A stretch of DNA of 64,000 bases from positions 1 to 64,000 of the forward strand of contig JAQGHQ010000575.1 of assembly GCA_028288765.1 (NCBI GenBank), given 5' to 3'. How positions within the stretch are numbered: the first letter of the stretch is position 1; each line of letters opens with the position of its first letter. Position numbers and translations under genes: made by a program. Below, piece after piece: positions 45,932 through 55,200 of this stretch. The DNA is from Gemmataceae bacterium. GTDB lineage: Bacteria; Planctomycetota; Planctomycetia; Gemmatales; Gemmataceae. Under the pieces are notes generated by a model. That model did no database searches. It had not been told where the DNA came from and saw only the letters and a list, made by a program, of their open reading frames with translations.

Positions 45932-47013
45932 GGCGTTTCCAGAACTTCGCGGACCAGGGATTCCGGGACGTCGTCGAAGAGCTTCACCTCGCCGAGACGG
46001 GTGGGCAGGATGAACCGGAGCTGCCCGCCCGCCGCCTTCTTGTCCCGCCGCATCACCGCGACGAGAGCGTCGACCGGCCATCCCGGGAGCGGTCGGGTCG
46101 GGAGAGAAAAGGCGGCGAGCAGGGCCCGCTGCCGCCGGGAGAGCTCAGGGCCGATCAGCCCGTGCCGCTCGGCAAGACGGGACGCGCACATCATCCCTGC
46201 TGCGACCGCCTCGCCGTGCAGCCAGCCGCCGTACCCGCCGACCGTCTCAAATGCATGGGCGAACGTGTGCCCGTAGTTCAGCACGGCGCGGAGGCCGGTT
46301 TCTTCCCGCTCGTCCTTCTCCACGACGTCGGCCTTGAGCCGGCACGACCGCGCCACGATCGACACGAGCGCGTCCGGCTTTCGGGCCCGGACCTCGGCAG
46401 CGGTCGCTTCGAGGTACTCGAAAAAGCCGGCGTCGAGGATGACGCCGTACTTCACGACCTCGGCGAGCCCGCTCAGGAACTCGCGGTCCGGTAGCGTACT
46501 CAGGTACGCGGTGTCGATCCACACCCCGGCGGGCTGGTGGAACGCGCCGATCAGGTTCTTCCCCTTCGGGTGGTTCACGCCCGTCTTCCCGCCGACGGAC
46601 GAGTCGACCATCGCGAGGAGGGTGGTCGGGACCATGACGAGCGGGAGCCCGCGGTTGTACGTCGCGGCAACGAAGCCGGCGAGATCGCCGACCACCCCCC
46701 CGCCGACGGCGACCACGGCCGTCTGGCGGTCGGCGGCCATCTCGTAGAGGGCGTCGTACAGGCGGCCGGCCTCGGCGAGCGACTTCGACCCCTCTCCGGC
46801 CGGGATCACCCCCAGGGCGGTGCGGAACCCGGCCTCCTTCAACCCGGCCTCGACGGCGCGGCCGTGCGACGCCGTGTTTGCATCGGCGACGACGAGGGCG
46901 AGTTTCGACTTCGGCAGACGGGCGCGGGTGAACGGCCCGACGCCGGCCGGGTCGGCTGTGGACAGGGCGATGTCATAGGCCCGTGGCCCGAGGTTCACGC
47001 GGACGGTATGCAT
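45928..47013 (-). CDS. aroB: 3-dehydroquinate synthase
   Basis: A 361-residue NAD- and metal-dependent enzyme of the shikimate pathway that cyclises DAHP to 3-dehydroquinate. Key blocks are GEGSKSLAEAGRLYDAL, VAVGGGVVGDLAGFVAATYNRG, PTTLLAMVDSSVGGKTGVNHP and AEVVKYGVI. Metal ligands come from the E in AEVVKYG and histidines in LNYGHTFAHAFE and LHGEAVAAGM. It has the usual length. The ATG is at 47011-47013. It heads a two-gene unit with the GT87 gene, which starts in its stop codon. Confidence 0.95.
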   Translation of the reverse strand: MHTVRVNLGPRAYDIALSTADPAGVGPFTRARLPKSKLALVVADANTASHGRAVEAGLKEAGFRTALGVIPAGEGSKSLAEAGRLYDALYEMAADRQTAVVAVGGGVVGDLAGFVAATYNRGLPLVMVPTTLLAMVDSSVGGKTGVNHPKGKNLIGAFHQPAGVWIDTAYLSTLPDREFLSGLAEVVKYGVILDAGFFEYLEATAAEVRARKPDALVSIVARSCRLKADVVEKDEREETGLRAVLNYGHTFAHAFETVGGYGGWLHGEAVAAGMMCASRLAERHGLIGPELSRRQRALLAAFSLPTRPLPGWPVDALVAVMRRDKKAAGGQLRFILPTRLGEVKLFDDVPESLVREVLETP

Positions 47014-47543
47014 GGGGGCATTTCAGCGGGAACGAACCGTTTCGCCAAGAGCGGTTTCCCCGCTCTTGGAGTTGGCTGTTCTACCCAGGCGGGTCGCGGG
47101 TGTTGGTCTACCAGGAAGGGTGATACCAAACTCGGGTTTTCGCCGAATCGGGGTCGGGTATTCCCGCAGAGCACGCGCGGTTAGATAACCGAGGTTCTGC
47201 CGGAAAGCCTAGCCCGGAAATGCTTTCGAACAAGGTTGCCGAGTTGGCCAGTTAAGATTGGTTAAGATTTCCCGGGGGCGCGGAACGCTGGTAGAGCGGG
47301 TCACTTCATAGGCGTGGTTAACTCGTCACATTGATATGTATATTATATCTAAAATATAATATAAACCTCTCCAGTCGTCACAAGTGGATGACTTTGCCCA
47401 GGAAAACTACGGCGAATCCCCTGGTTGCGAAATGATCGGGCGCAACTGGTTGTAGACCGGCGGAGCTACTCCGGTGGAAGATGGTTGCACCGGTCGGGAG
47501 ACCGGATCACGGATGAGGGTGGTGCAGAATGGAGGGAGTCAGG
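47014..47543. other. AT-rich intergenic interval
   Basis: A 530-base gap with no convincing ORF. GC content falls sharply around 47330-47366, where a perfect 10-bp inverted repeat (TATATTATAT at 47339-47348, ATATAATATA at 47354-47363) surrounds five bases. GGTTAAGATT also occurs twice at about 47250-47270. This may hold the aroB promoter region, which is about 330 bases downstream of the AT-rich core. Confidence 0.5.
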
Positions 47544-48173
47544 CTACCCGCGGAGGTCCCCGAGTTCGGTCCGCAGGCGGTGGAGGACGCGAGACTTGGC
47601 CACCCGCACGGCGCCGGGAGTCATCGACAGGTCTGCCGCGACGTCCCTGGGCGCCCGCCCCTCGATCGCGGTCTCCAAAAACGCCTGCCAGGTGCGGGGC
47701 TCGAACTCGGCGCGAATCATCTCCAGGGCACGGCGGAGGAGCACGTTTTCCGCCCCATTCCCGTTCCCACTCTCGTCGGCGGTATCGGGGCCGGGTACTT
47801 GCGTCAGCAGCAGCCGAGCCTCACTCCCGCCGACCCCCGCCGGTTCCCGCCGCCGGCGGCGGAAGTGGTCGTTCACCTTGTTCCGGGTGATCGTCCGGAG
47901 CCAGCCCCGGAAGGTCCCGCCGGGATGATCCCGGCTAAACCCCCCGAGATGGGAGGCCACGGACTGGAACACCTCCTGGAAGACGTCCGCCGCGTCGTCC
48001 TCCCGCAGCCCGCATTCCCGACACCAGTGGAGGACGAGTGGGGCGTAGAGGGTGACCATCCGCTCCCACGCGACCGGGTCCCGCGTCTGCGCCCGCTCGA
48101 TCAGGCCGCGCGACGTCCCCGTCGAGGACGACCTCGACTCTTCACCCCTGGTGATGACCTGTTCGTTGCTCAT
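47544..48173 (-). CDS. ECF-family RNA polymerase sigma factor
   Basis: A 209-residue extracytoplasmic-function sigma factor. Region 2 shows RDPVAWERMVTLYAPLVLHW and EDDAADVFQEVFQSVASHL. Region 2.4 is GTFRGWLRTITRNKVNDHFRRR. Region 4 is RTWQAFLETAIEGRAPRDVA followed by MTPGAVRVAKSRVLHRLR, the DNA-binding helix for the -35 element. It is divergent from the sensor kinase gene at 48331 across 157 bases, an arrangement that in planctomycetes usually marks a sigma/kinase signalling pair. No classic anti-sigma gene is adjacent, though the kinase begins with a zinc-finger-like motif. Confidence 0.93.
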   Translation of the reverse strand: MSNEQVITRGEESRSSSTGTSRGLIERAQTRDPVAWERMVTLYAPLVLHWCRECGLREDDAADVFQEVFQSVASHLGGFSRDHPGGTFRGWLRTITRNKVNDHFRRRRREPAGVGGSEARLLLTQVPGPDTADESGNGNGAENVLLRRALEMIRAEFEPRTWQAFLETAIEGRAPRDVAADLSMTPGAVRVAKSRVLHRLRTELGDLRG

Positions 48174-48330
48174 GACCCGTGGCGCTGGAGGCGGACACCC
48201 CTGACCGGGGGCGCCGTCCAGTTTGCCGGAGTCGTAGCGAGATGTCGATGGGAAACCCGTGTAACCGCCCGGCGTTAAGATAGAGGTGGTGCCTACCGAG
48301 CCGCAGTCACGAACCCCGAGGGAAGCGCGT

Positions 48331-50190
48331 ATGAGCGGAACGGGCTGCCCGGGTCGGGAGGACTTGGCCCGGTTCTCGGTCGGAGACCTGGAGGATGGTG
48401 ATCTTGCCCGGGTCGCGAGTCATATCGAACAGTGTGCCGTGTGCGAGGCGGTACTGGACGTGCTGGACGGGGACGCCGACCCGCTCGTGGCCGGTCTGCG
48501 GGAGACGGTCGGGGCGGAACTGGCAGATGTCCCCCTGGCGCTGCTCACGGCGGCCCGTTCGGCACTCACCCGCCGCCCGGGCAGCTGGCCGGAGGGCGGG
48601 CTGCCCCGTCGGGTCGGCAAGTTCGAGCTCCTCGAAGAACTCGGCAGCGGGTCGTTCGGCGCGGTCTTCCGGGCGCGCGATACTGAACTGGACCGGGAGG
48701 TGGCGATCAAGATCCTGCGGGCCGGCAGGTTGGCTGGCACCGAGGACGTGGAGCGGTTCCTCCGGGAAGCCCGGAGTAGTGCCCAGCTCCGGCACCCGGG
48801 CATCGTCGCCCTCTACGAGGCCGGCCAGTCCCCGGACGGTGTGTGCTACCTCGCCGAAGAGTTCGTCCGCGGCGAGACGCTCGCGGACCGTCTTTCCTCC
48901 GGCCCGTTCGAAGCGCGGGCGGCCGCCAGGTTGGTCGCCGCGGTCGCGGAGGCTCTGGACACCGCCCACCGGCTTGGAATCGTCCACCGGGACATCAAGC
49001 CGTCGAACATCATCCTCGACACCGACGGTGCGCCCCACGTCACGGACTTCGGGCTGGCGAAGCGGGAGGCGGACGACGTCACGATGACCCCGGAGGGCGA
49101 GGTTCTCGGCACCCCGGCGTACATGTCCCCGGAACAGGCCCGGGGGGAGTCGCACCGGGTCGACGCCCGGAGCGACGTGTACAGCCTGGGGGTGGTCCTG
49201 TACGAGCTGCTCACCCGCGAGCGGCCGTTCCGCGGGAACCGGCGGATGCTGATCCTCCAGGTCCTTCAGGACGAGCCCCGCCCGCCCCGCCAGCTCAACG
49301 ACAAGGTGCCCCGCGACCTGGAAACGATCTGCCTGAAGGCGATGGCCAAGGTCCCCGCCCGCCGCTACCCGACCGCCCGGGACCTCGCGGACGACCTCCG
49401 CCGGTATCTCGACCGCCTGCCGATCCGGGCGCGGCCGGTCGGGCGGGTCGAGCGGGTGTGGCGGTGGTGCCGGCGGAACCCCGTCCCGGTCGGGCTGCTC
49501 TCGGCCCTGTCGATAGGGTCGGCGGTCGGGTTCGGCCACCTCTCGCGCCTGTCCGAACAGCTGGTCCGCTCGACCGCCGTGGAAGGGGCCGCCGAGCAAG
49601 CCGAGGCGCTTGAGGAGGTGAACGACCTCTACTCGGACGTGATCGAGGGGCTGAAGCCGGGGAGCGTCCAGGTGACCCACGACTACGCCACCCGGAAGGG
49701 GGCGATGCCGCTGCCGGCGACCCTGACCATCGACCTCGGCCGGCGGATCAGCACGCGGAGCGAGTCCGGGATGCAGGTCCGGCTATACAGCGACCACCCG
49801 TTCCGATTCCGGACCAACGGGGGGCCGGCCGACGACTTCGAGCGGGAAGCCCTCCGGCGGCTGCGGGAGAACCCGAACGAGCCCGTATACCGGTTCGAGG
49901 ACTACGACGGCCGACCGTCGCTCCGGTACGCCACCGCCCGGCGGCTGCGTGACACCTGCCTTGCCTGCCACAACTTCCACCCGGACAGCACCAAGAAGGA
50001 CTGGAAGGTCGGCGACGTCCGCGGGGTGGTGGAGATCATCCGGCCGCTCGACCGGGACGAGGCCCGCACCCGCGCCGGGCTGCGGGAAACCTTTGTGCTC
50101 GTCGGGGTCGTCGCCGGGTCTCTGCTCGGGCTGACGGTCTTGTTCGCCGTCACCGGGGGCCGGCGGGTGGGTCCGGACAACCCCGTGTAA
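48331..50190 (+). CDS. Ser/Thr kinase with N-terminal zinc-finger-like motif and periplasmic CxxCH sensor domain
   Basis: A 619-residue membrane kinase. Residues 10-40 include H31-x3-C35-x2-C38 (HIEQCAVC), the zf-HC2 anti-sigma-type motif often found at the N terminus of planctomycete kinases. The kinase domain (about 96-355) is complete: GSGSFGAVF, VAIK, IVHRDIKPSN, DFGLAK and YMSPEQ. A first transmembrane helix (about 384-402) is followed by an outside domain of about 180 residues ending in CLACHNFHP (C543, C546, H547) and VGDVRGVVEIIRPLD, which match the haem-binding DUF3365/Tll0287-like sensor fold. A second helix (about 587-610) closes it. GAGGGA precedes the ATG. It is probably a redox- or gas-responsive kinase working with the divergent ECF sigma factor; the ligand is unproven. 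Confidence 0.88.
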   Translation: MSGTGCPGREDLARFSVGDLEDGDLARVASHIEQCAVCEAVLDVLDGDADPLVAGLRETVGAELADVPLALLTAARSALTRRPGSWPEGGLPRRVGKFELLEELGSGSFGAVFRARDTELDREVAIKILRAGRLAGTEDVERFLREARSSAQLRHPGIVALYEAGQSPDGVCYLAEEFVRGETLADRLSSGPFEARAAARLVAAVAEALDTAHRLGIVHRDIKPSNIILDTDGAPHVTDFGLAKREADDVTMTPEGEVLGTPAYMSPEQARGESHRVDARSDVYSLGVVLYELLTRERPFRGNRRMLILQVLQDEPRPPRQLNDKVPRDLETICLKAMAKVPARRYPTARDLADDLRRYLDRLPIRARPVGRVERVWRWCRRNPVPVGLLSALSIGSAVGFGHLSRLSEQLVRSTAVEGAAEQAEALEEVNDLYSDVIEGLKPGSVQVTHDYATRKGAMPLPATLTIDLGRRISTRSESGMQVRLYSDHPFRFRTNGGPADDFEREALRRLRENPNEPVYRFEDYDGRPSLRYATARRLRDTCLACHNFHPDSTKKDWKVGDVRGVVEIIRPLDRDEARTRAGLRETFVLVGVVAGSLLGLTVLFAVTGGRRVGPDNPV

Positions 50191-50282
50191 CGCCCCCGCG
50201 TTCGTGAGAACGGTGGGTAACCGGAGGTCACGGAACGCCGGGCCGCGGTCCGCCCCTATCCTCTTCCACCCGGAGACCGATT

Positions 50283-51809
50283 ATGAGTCCGCACAACCGT
50301 CGTGATTTTCTCGCGGACGTGGGTCGGGGCATGCTGGTCGCCAGCCTCGGCCCGGCCCTGACCGCCGACCTCGGGCTCGGTCCGGCTTTCGCCGCCGACG
50401 GGCCGGACGAACTGATGTTCGGGAAACTCGAGCCCCTGGTCGCCCTGCTTCAGGACACCCCGACCAACAAGCTGATGCCGGTCCTGGTCGGGAAGCTGAA
50501 GGACGGGGTCGACCTCCGCACCCTGGTCGCGGCCGGGGCACTGGCCAACGCGCGCAGCTTCGGCGGGCGGCACTACGAGGGCTACCACACGTTCATGGCC
50601 CTCGCCCCGGCCTTCGAGATGGCCCGGGAACTGCCCGAAGCCCGCCGGCCGCTGCCGGTCCTCAAGGTCCTGTACCGCAACGCCACCCACATCCAGGCGA
50701 AGGGCGGCCGCAAGAACGAGGAGCTGCACCCGGTCAAGCCGATCCCACTGCCCGAAGGGGTCGTGGGGGGCGAGGCCGTCCGCGACGCGGGCCACCGCGG
50801 CGACCGGAAGAAGGCCGATGGCTACTTCGCCACGCTGGCGCAGGGGTCCCCGGAAGACGCGTTCAACCACGTCCTCTACTGCGTCCACGACGACGTCAAC
50901 GTCCACCGGGTCGTCCTCGCCTGGCGGTCCTGGGCGATGCTCGACTTTACCGGCCCGGAGCAGGCCCGCACCCTTCTCCGCCAGTCGGTCAATTTCTGCT
51001 GCGACGAGACCCGCGGCGGCCGGGCGACCCAGATCCAGATGCTTCTGCCGAAGCTGCTCGACCAGTACAAGCTCCCCCGCGGCAAGCCCGGCACCCGGGA
51101 AGCGGACGACGCGTGGGTCGATGAACTGAGCAAGGTCGTATACGGGGCGGGGCGGGAGAAGGCCGCGGACGCGGTCGCCGCGGCCCTGGCCGAAGGGTTC
51201 TCGCCGGTGGCCGTGAGCGAGGCGATCTCCCTGGCCGCCAACCGGCTGCTCCTCCACGACGCCGGCCGCGCCCAGGCGGACGGGGCGAAGCAGAAGGGGA
51301 GCGTCCACGGCGACTCGGTCGGGCTCCACGCCTCGGACGCGGCGAACGCCTGGCGGAATATCGCCAAGGTGAGCAACCCCCGCAACTCGGTCGCCAGCCT
51401 GATCGTCGGGGCGTACCACACGTCCGGGCAGAACGGCGGTCAGTTGAAGGAGCCGGCCCATGCCGCGGAGCTCGACAAAGTTCGAGTCACCGACCCCGCC
51501 GCCCTCCTGCGTCAGACCGAGGACGCGATCCGGGCCGGGGACCAGAAGACGGCCTCCGCCCTGATCCAGAAGTACGGCGAACTCGGCCACCCGGAACGGG
51601 CCGTGTTCGACCTGCTGCTCGGGTACGGGGTGAGCGAGGACGGGGCGCTCCACGCCGAGAAGTACTACCGGACGGTCTCGGAAGAATTCGCCGCCGCCCG
51701 CCCGGCGTTCCGGTGGCGACAGCTGGTCGCCCTCGCCCGGGTTACCGCCAGCGAGTACGGGAAGACGGCCCCCGGATCCGAGGAGGCGAAGCGGTTGCTG
51801 GGGATTTGA
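50283..51809 (+). CDS. Tat-exported hypothetical protein
   Basis: A 508-residue protein with a twin-arginine signal (HNRRDFLADVGRGM, cleavage near AFAADGP). The mature part is largely helical and rich in His, Arg and Asp clusters: GGRHYEGYHTFMAL, FNHVLYCVHDDVNVHR, NFCCDETRGGR, AYHTSGQNGG. That suggests a metal or cofactor site and explains export in folded form. Homologues occur in other planctomycetes, but I know no function. It follows the sensor kinase on the same strand with a 92-base gap, so a shared role is possible but not shown. Confidence 0.78.
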   Translation: MSPHNRRDFLADVGRGMLVASLGPALTADLGLGPAFAADGPDELMFGKLEPLVALLQDTPTNKLMPVLVGKLKDGVDLRTLVAAGALANARSFGGRHYEGYHTFMALAPAFEMARELPEARRPLPVLKVLYRNATHIQAKGGRKNEELHPVKPIPLPEGVVGGEAVRDAGHRGDRKKADGYFATLAQGSPEDAFNHVLYCVHDDVNVHRVVLAWRSWAMLDFTGPEQARTLLRQSVNFCCDETRGGRATQIQMLLPKLLDQYKLPRGKPGTREADDAWVDELSKVVYGAGREKAADAVAAALAEGFSPVAVSEAISLAANRLLLHDAGRAQADGAKQKGSVHGDSVGLHASDAANAWRNIAKVSNPRNSVASLIVGAYHTSGQNGGQLKEPAHAAELDKVRVTDPAALLRQTEDAIRAGDQKTASALIQKYGELGHPERAVFDLLLGYGVSEDGALHAEKYYRTVSEEFAAARPAFRWRQLVALARVTASEYGKTAPGSEEAKRLLGI

Positions 51810-51856
51810 GACACGAGCCCGGTGAATCCGTTGCCCGGGGTTTGGCCGGAGACATG

Positions 51857-52180
51857 TGGTCGGGTGGCATGTCCACGGCTCGCGGGGACAAGTGTCAGTC
51901 AACGGTAGTCAGTCGGAGTCGCCGTAAGTGCTGGTTTTCCTCGGGTGCAGTTCATCCCCGCGAAAGTCCCTTCACCCCTGTGCCGAGGGGCTTTCGCGGG
52001 GATGAACTGCACCCTGGCTGCACAGGTTTTCCAGGCACTTACGTCGCGCCAGGGTGACTACCTTTGGGTGTCATCTGTCCGCTCGGCGTGGACATGGGCA
52101 TGCCTCACAGACCTGGGCCGGGGCTGAATGGAGTTCGGCCATGTCCACCCAAAGCGGTGGACATGCCACCCGGCCGTTCC
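51857..52180. repeat. Nested palindrome, about 320 bp
   Basis: The core has perfect 24-bp arms (51943-51966 and 51991-52014, GGGTGCAGTTCATCCCCGCG and onward) with a 24-base loop that itself folds (CCCCTgtgccgAGGGG). Outward layers are GTAAGTGC/GCACTTAC (51924-51931, 52035-52042), GGTAGTCA/TGACTACC (51904-51911, 52055-52062), then GCATGTCCACG/CGTGGACATG, and an outermost GGTGGCATGTCCAC/GTGGACATGCCACC pair around 51862 and 52157. It lies in the 437-base gap between convergent genes; no ORF is seen. Confidence 0.75.
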
Positions 52181-52246
52181 ATACGACGCCCCTCGAACGC
52201 TCGCCACCATGCGGGCGGGACGCCCGCGGTCCACGGACCAAAACCG

Positions 52247-55200
52247 TTAAGGCGGAAGCGGGTGGTCGCTCAGCAAGTACGTGAGGAGGTCCTGGAGTTC
52301 GGCGGGCGTCCTCACCAGCCCGACGGGCATCGGGGAGGTCGCGACGGGCTTCCGCTCCTCGATCTCCGCGACTTTCAGCACCGTTCGCGTCGTGTCCGGG
52401 AGCAACAGTTCGATCTCCGTTGCCGATTCCCGGACCACCAGTCCGGTCAGCACCCGCCCGTCCGCCATCGCCACCCGGGTACCGCGGAACTCCTCGGCTA
52501 CCAGTCGATCGGGAAGAAGGACCGACTCGGCCAGATGCGCTGGAGTGAATCGTTTCCCAGCCTCGGTGAGGCTCGGGGCCCCGCCACCGGCCTGGTCGGC
52601 GGTGACCGCGTGACACTTCGCGCATCCGAGCGAGCCGAACAGCTTACGTCCTCGCTCCGCATCTCCTTTCCGGCCTTCCATCGTCCAGTCGATCTTGAGG
52701 AATTCGGGCGGGATCGCAGCTGCCCCCTTCGCGTTCTTCAGGCGCTCCGCCAGTAGCGCTCCGTCGGCCTTCTCGGGGAGGCTTGCTGATACGCCGCCCC
52801 GAGCCCGGACGCTGAGCACCAGCGGGTGGGCGCTCGTGGTTCGGAGCAGGACGTCGTTGCTCCCGGGTTGCAGATCGAGCAGCGCAGACCCGTCGGACCC
52901 TGGTGGTACACTTCGCCCGTTGTGCCACACCCGGGCCTCGGCCGACCCTATGGAGAGTATCGCCAGCTGGCGGTCCCGGCTCTGGACGCGGAAGTAGACG
53001 TATGCGGAACCCTCCCCGCGCGGGAGCGGGACCTTCCCGTCCGGGGCCGATGTCGCCTCCCATGCTGGCTTACCGCCGGTGACCGCGGCCGTCAGATCGA
53101 TCGGCCCGTGTTCGATGGCCTGTTCGGTGGCGGCGAGTGAGATCCGGCCGATCCGCCACACGTCTTTCACCATGACTGGCGGGCGGTCCTTCAGCCCACG
53201 AGTCCGGGCCTCCAACCGGACCCGGTCCACCCTGGGTTCGGCTTCCCGGGCCCGGAGCCAGCCAAGATAGTATGCCGCCTGCGACCGTACCAGATCGTCC
53301 GGGTCATCGAGGGCGGTGAGGAGCAGCTGGTACAGGCGGTTTTCGTCCTGAGTGCGAGTGCCGACCGCCCACCGCTGGGCGGTGGTGTAACTGCCGATCG
53401 GGCCGAGGGTCGTTAGGTCCACCGGGGTCGGAGTGTCGGCGAACCGAAGCACGGGGCTGAAGAACGCATTCCCCTTCGGGAAGTGGAGAGTGACTTTCTG
53501 CGGGGGTGCGGAGTCGGCTGGTGGGACCGTCAGTTTGATGCCCGCGGCGAGGACCGCACCGAGCCTGATTCGAGGGTCGGACGTGCGGATCAGCCCGCTG
53601 AGTTGGGCGGTGGTCCCGCGGCGGGCGAGCAAGATGGCGGCGGTTTGTCGAACGACCGGGTCGGAGCTTCCGGCAAGCTTTGAGACCTCCTCAACCGGGA
53701 GCGGACAATCCCCGGTGAGCAGCCCGTCCAGTCCGGCGAGTTGGACAGCCGGGACCGGGTCCACGAGGACGCGATCGAAGATGCGGGACGACGGGTCGTC
53801 CGCGGCGTAGGCGGCGAGTGCCCGGATTGCCTGGAGCCGGGTCACCGGCCGGGTCCGGTCCGCGGCCCGTTCGGCTACGACGTCGTTCATCTTCCCCGCG
53901 GCGGCCAACCACGGGAGGTGCGGGGCGGCCGGGTCATCGTCGCGAACAGCCCGGAGCCGTTCCCACGCGCCGTCGAGTGCCTTCCCGCCACGGCGGATTA
54001 GTTCCTGGTGTGCCCGGCTGCGGACCACCCCGGACGGCCCCCCGAGGGCGGTCCACAGCTCATCGACCGACGCCCTCGTCTCGTCGAACGGCTTGACCGC
54101 GGGGCCGTCCGCCGGGGCGATCATCACGAGGTCGCTCGGGCAGTGCGGGGTGACGACGTTCCCGCCAAGGTAGTGGGCGGTGATGAATACCCGCCCGGCC
54201 GCGTCGACCGTGACCCCGGTCGGGCGGCACTGGTTCGACCCCTGGGTGAAGACATGCTCGTCGGCCGCGAAACTCGCCCCGTTGAGCCGGAGCGGGTAGC
54301 GGGTGACGGCGAACCGGTCCCACCGGCACATCAGCAGGTTACCGCGGAGGGCGGGAAGAGCGGGCTCGTCGTAGTACGCAAGGTCGCAGGGTACTCCCCG
54401 GCCGAGCGCCGGGTGAACGGAATCGAGCAGGTCGGCCCGGTCCGGGCTTTTTGACGCCATCCAGCCTCGCGGCCAGCCGAAATCGGCTTGCGGGGTGACG
54501 TGGAGCAAGCGTGCGGGGGCGTACTGGTCGGGCCGGCTCTCGTGGTCGTTGTCGTTGGTGAACAGGTTCCAGTGCCGGTCGAACGCCAGGCCGACCGGAC
54601 CGCGGAGCCCCCGGGCAACCACCCGCGGGGCCGACCCATCGGGCCGGACCTTCAGGACCGCCCCGGCCCCGGTGTACGGGGTCTTCGCCCCGTCCGGACC
54701 GGCATAGAGCGTCCAGTACCCCCAGTGGTCCGGCCGGGACCAGTCGCCGTAATTCAGGAGCGGGTCGCCGTGGTCGAGGTACAGGTCGCCCTCGGGGCCC
54801 CACGCGAGGCAGTGGAAGCTGACGTGGTAGTCGAGCGGGACCCCCCACAAGATGCGCTTCGGCGCGAGGCCGTCCCGCTTCACCCGTCCGCCCGGGACGA
54901 GGTACAGCCCGTGGGACGCGAGCACGTACAGGTCGTCGCCGCGGAACTCCAGCCCGATGATGATCGAGTCCTGCGGGAACCGGAGGAGCTCGATCCGCGG
55001 GCGGAAGCCGCCCCGGCCGTCCGGGGCGAAGACGAACACCTTCTCCCGCCCGCCGACGAACACGTGGCCGGTCCCGTCCACCTTGACCGCCATGTAGGCG
55101 TCGTCGGGGGAACGGTCGATCAGGGTAACCTTCAGCGCCGGGTCGGTCGGGGTCAGGTTCGGGCCGGGCGGGGGGGCGGCCGACACCGGCGTTGCCGTCG

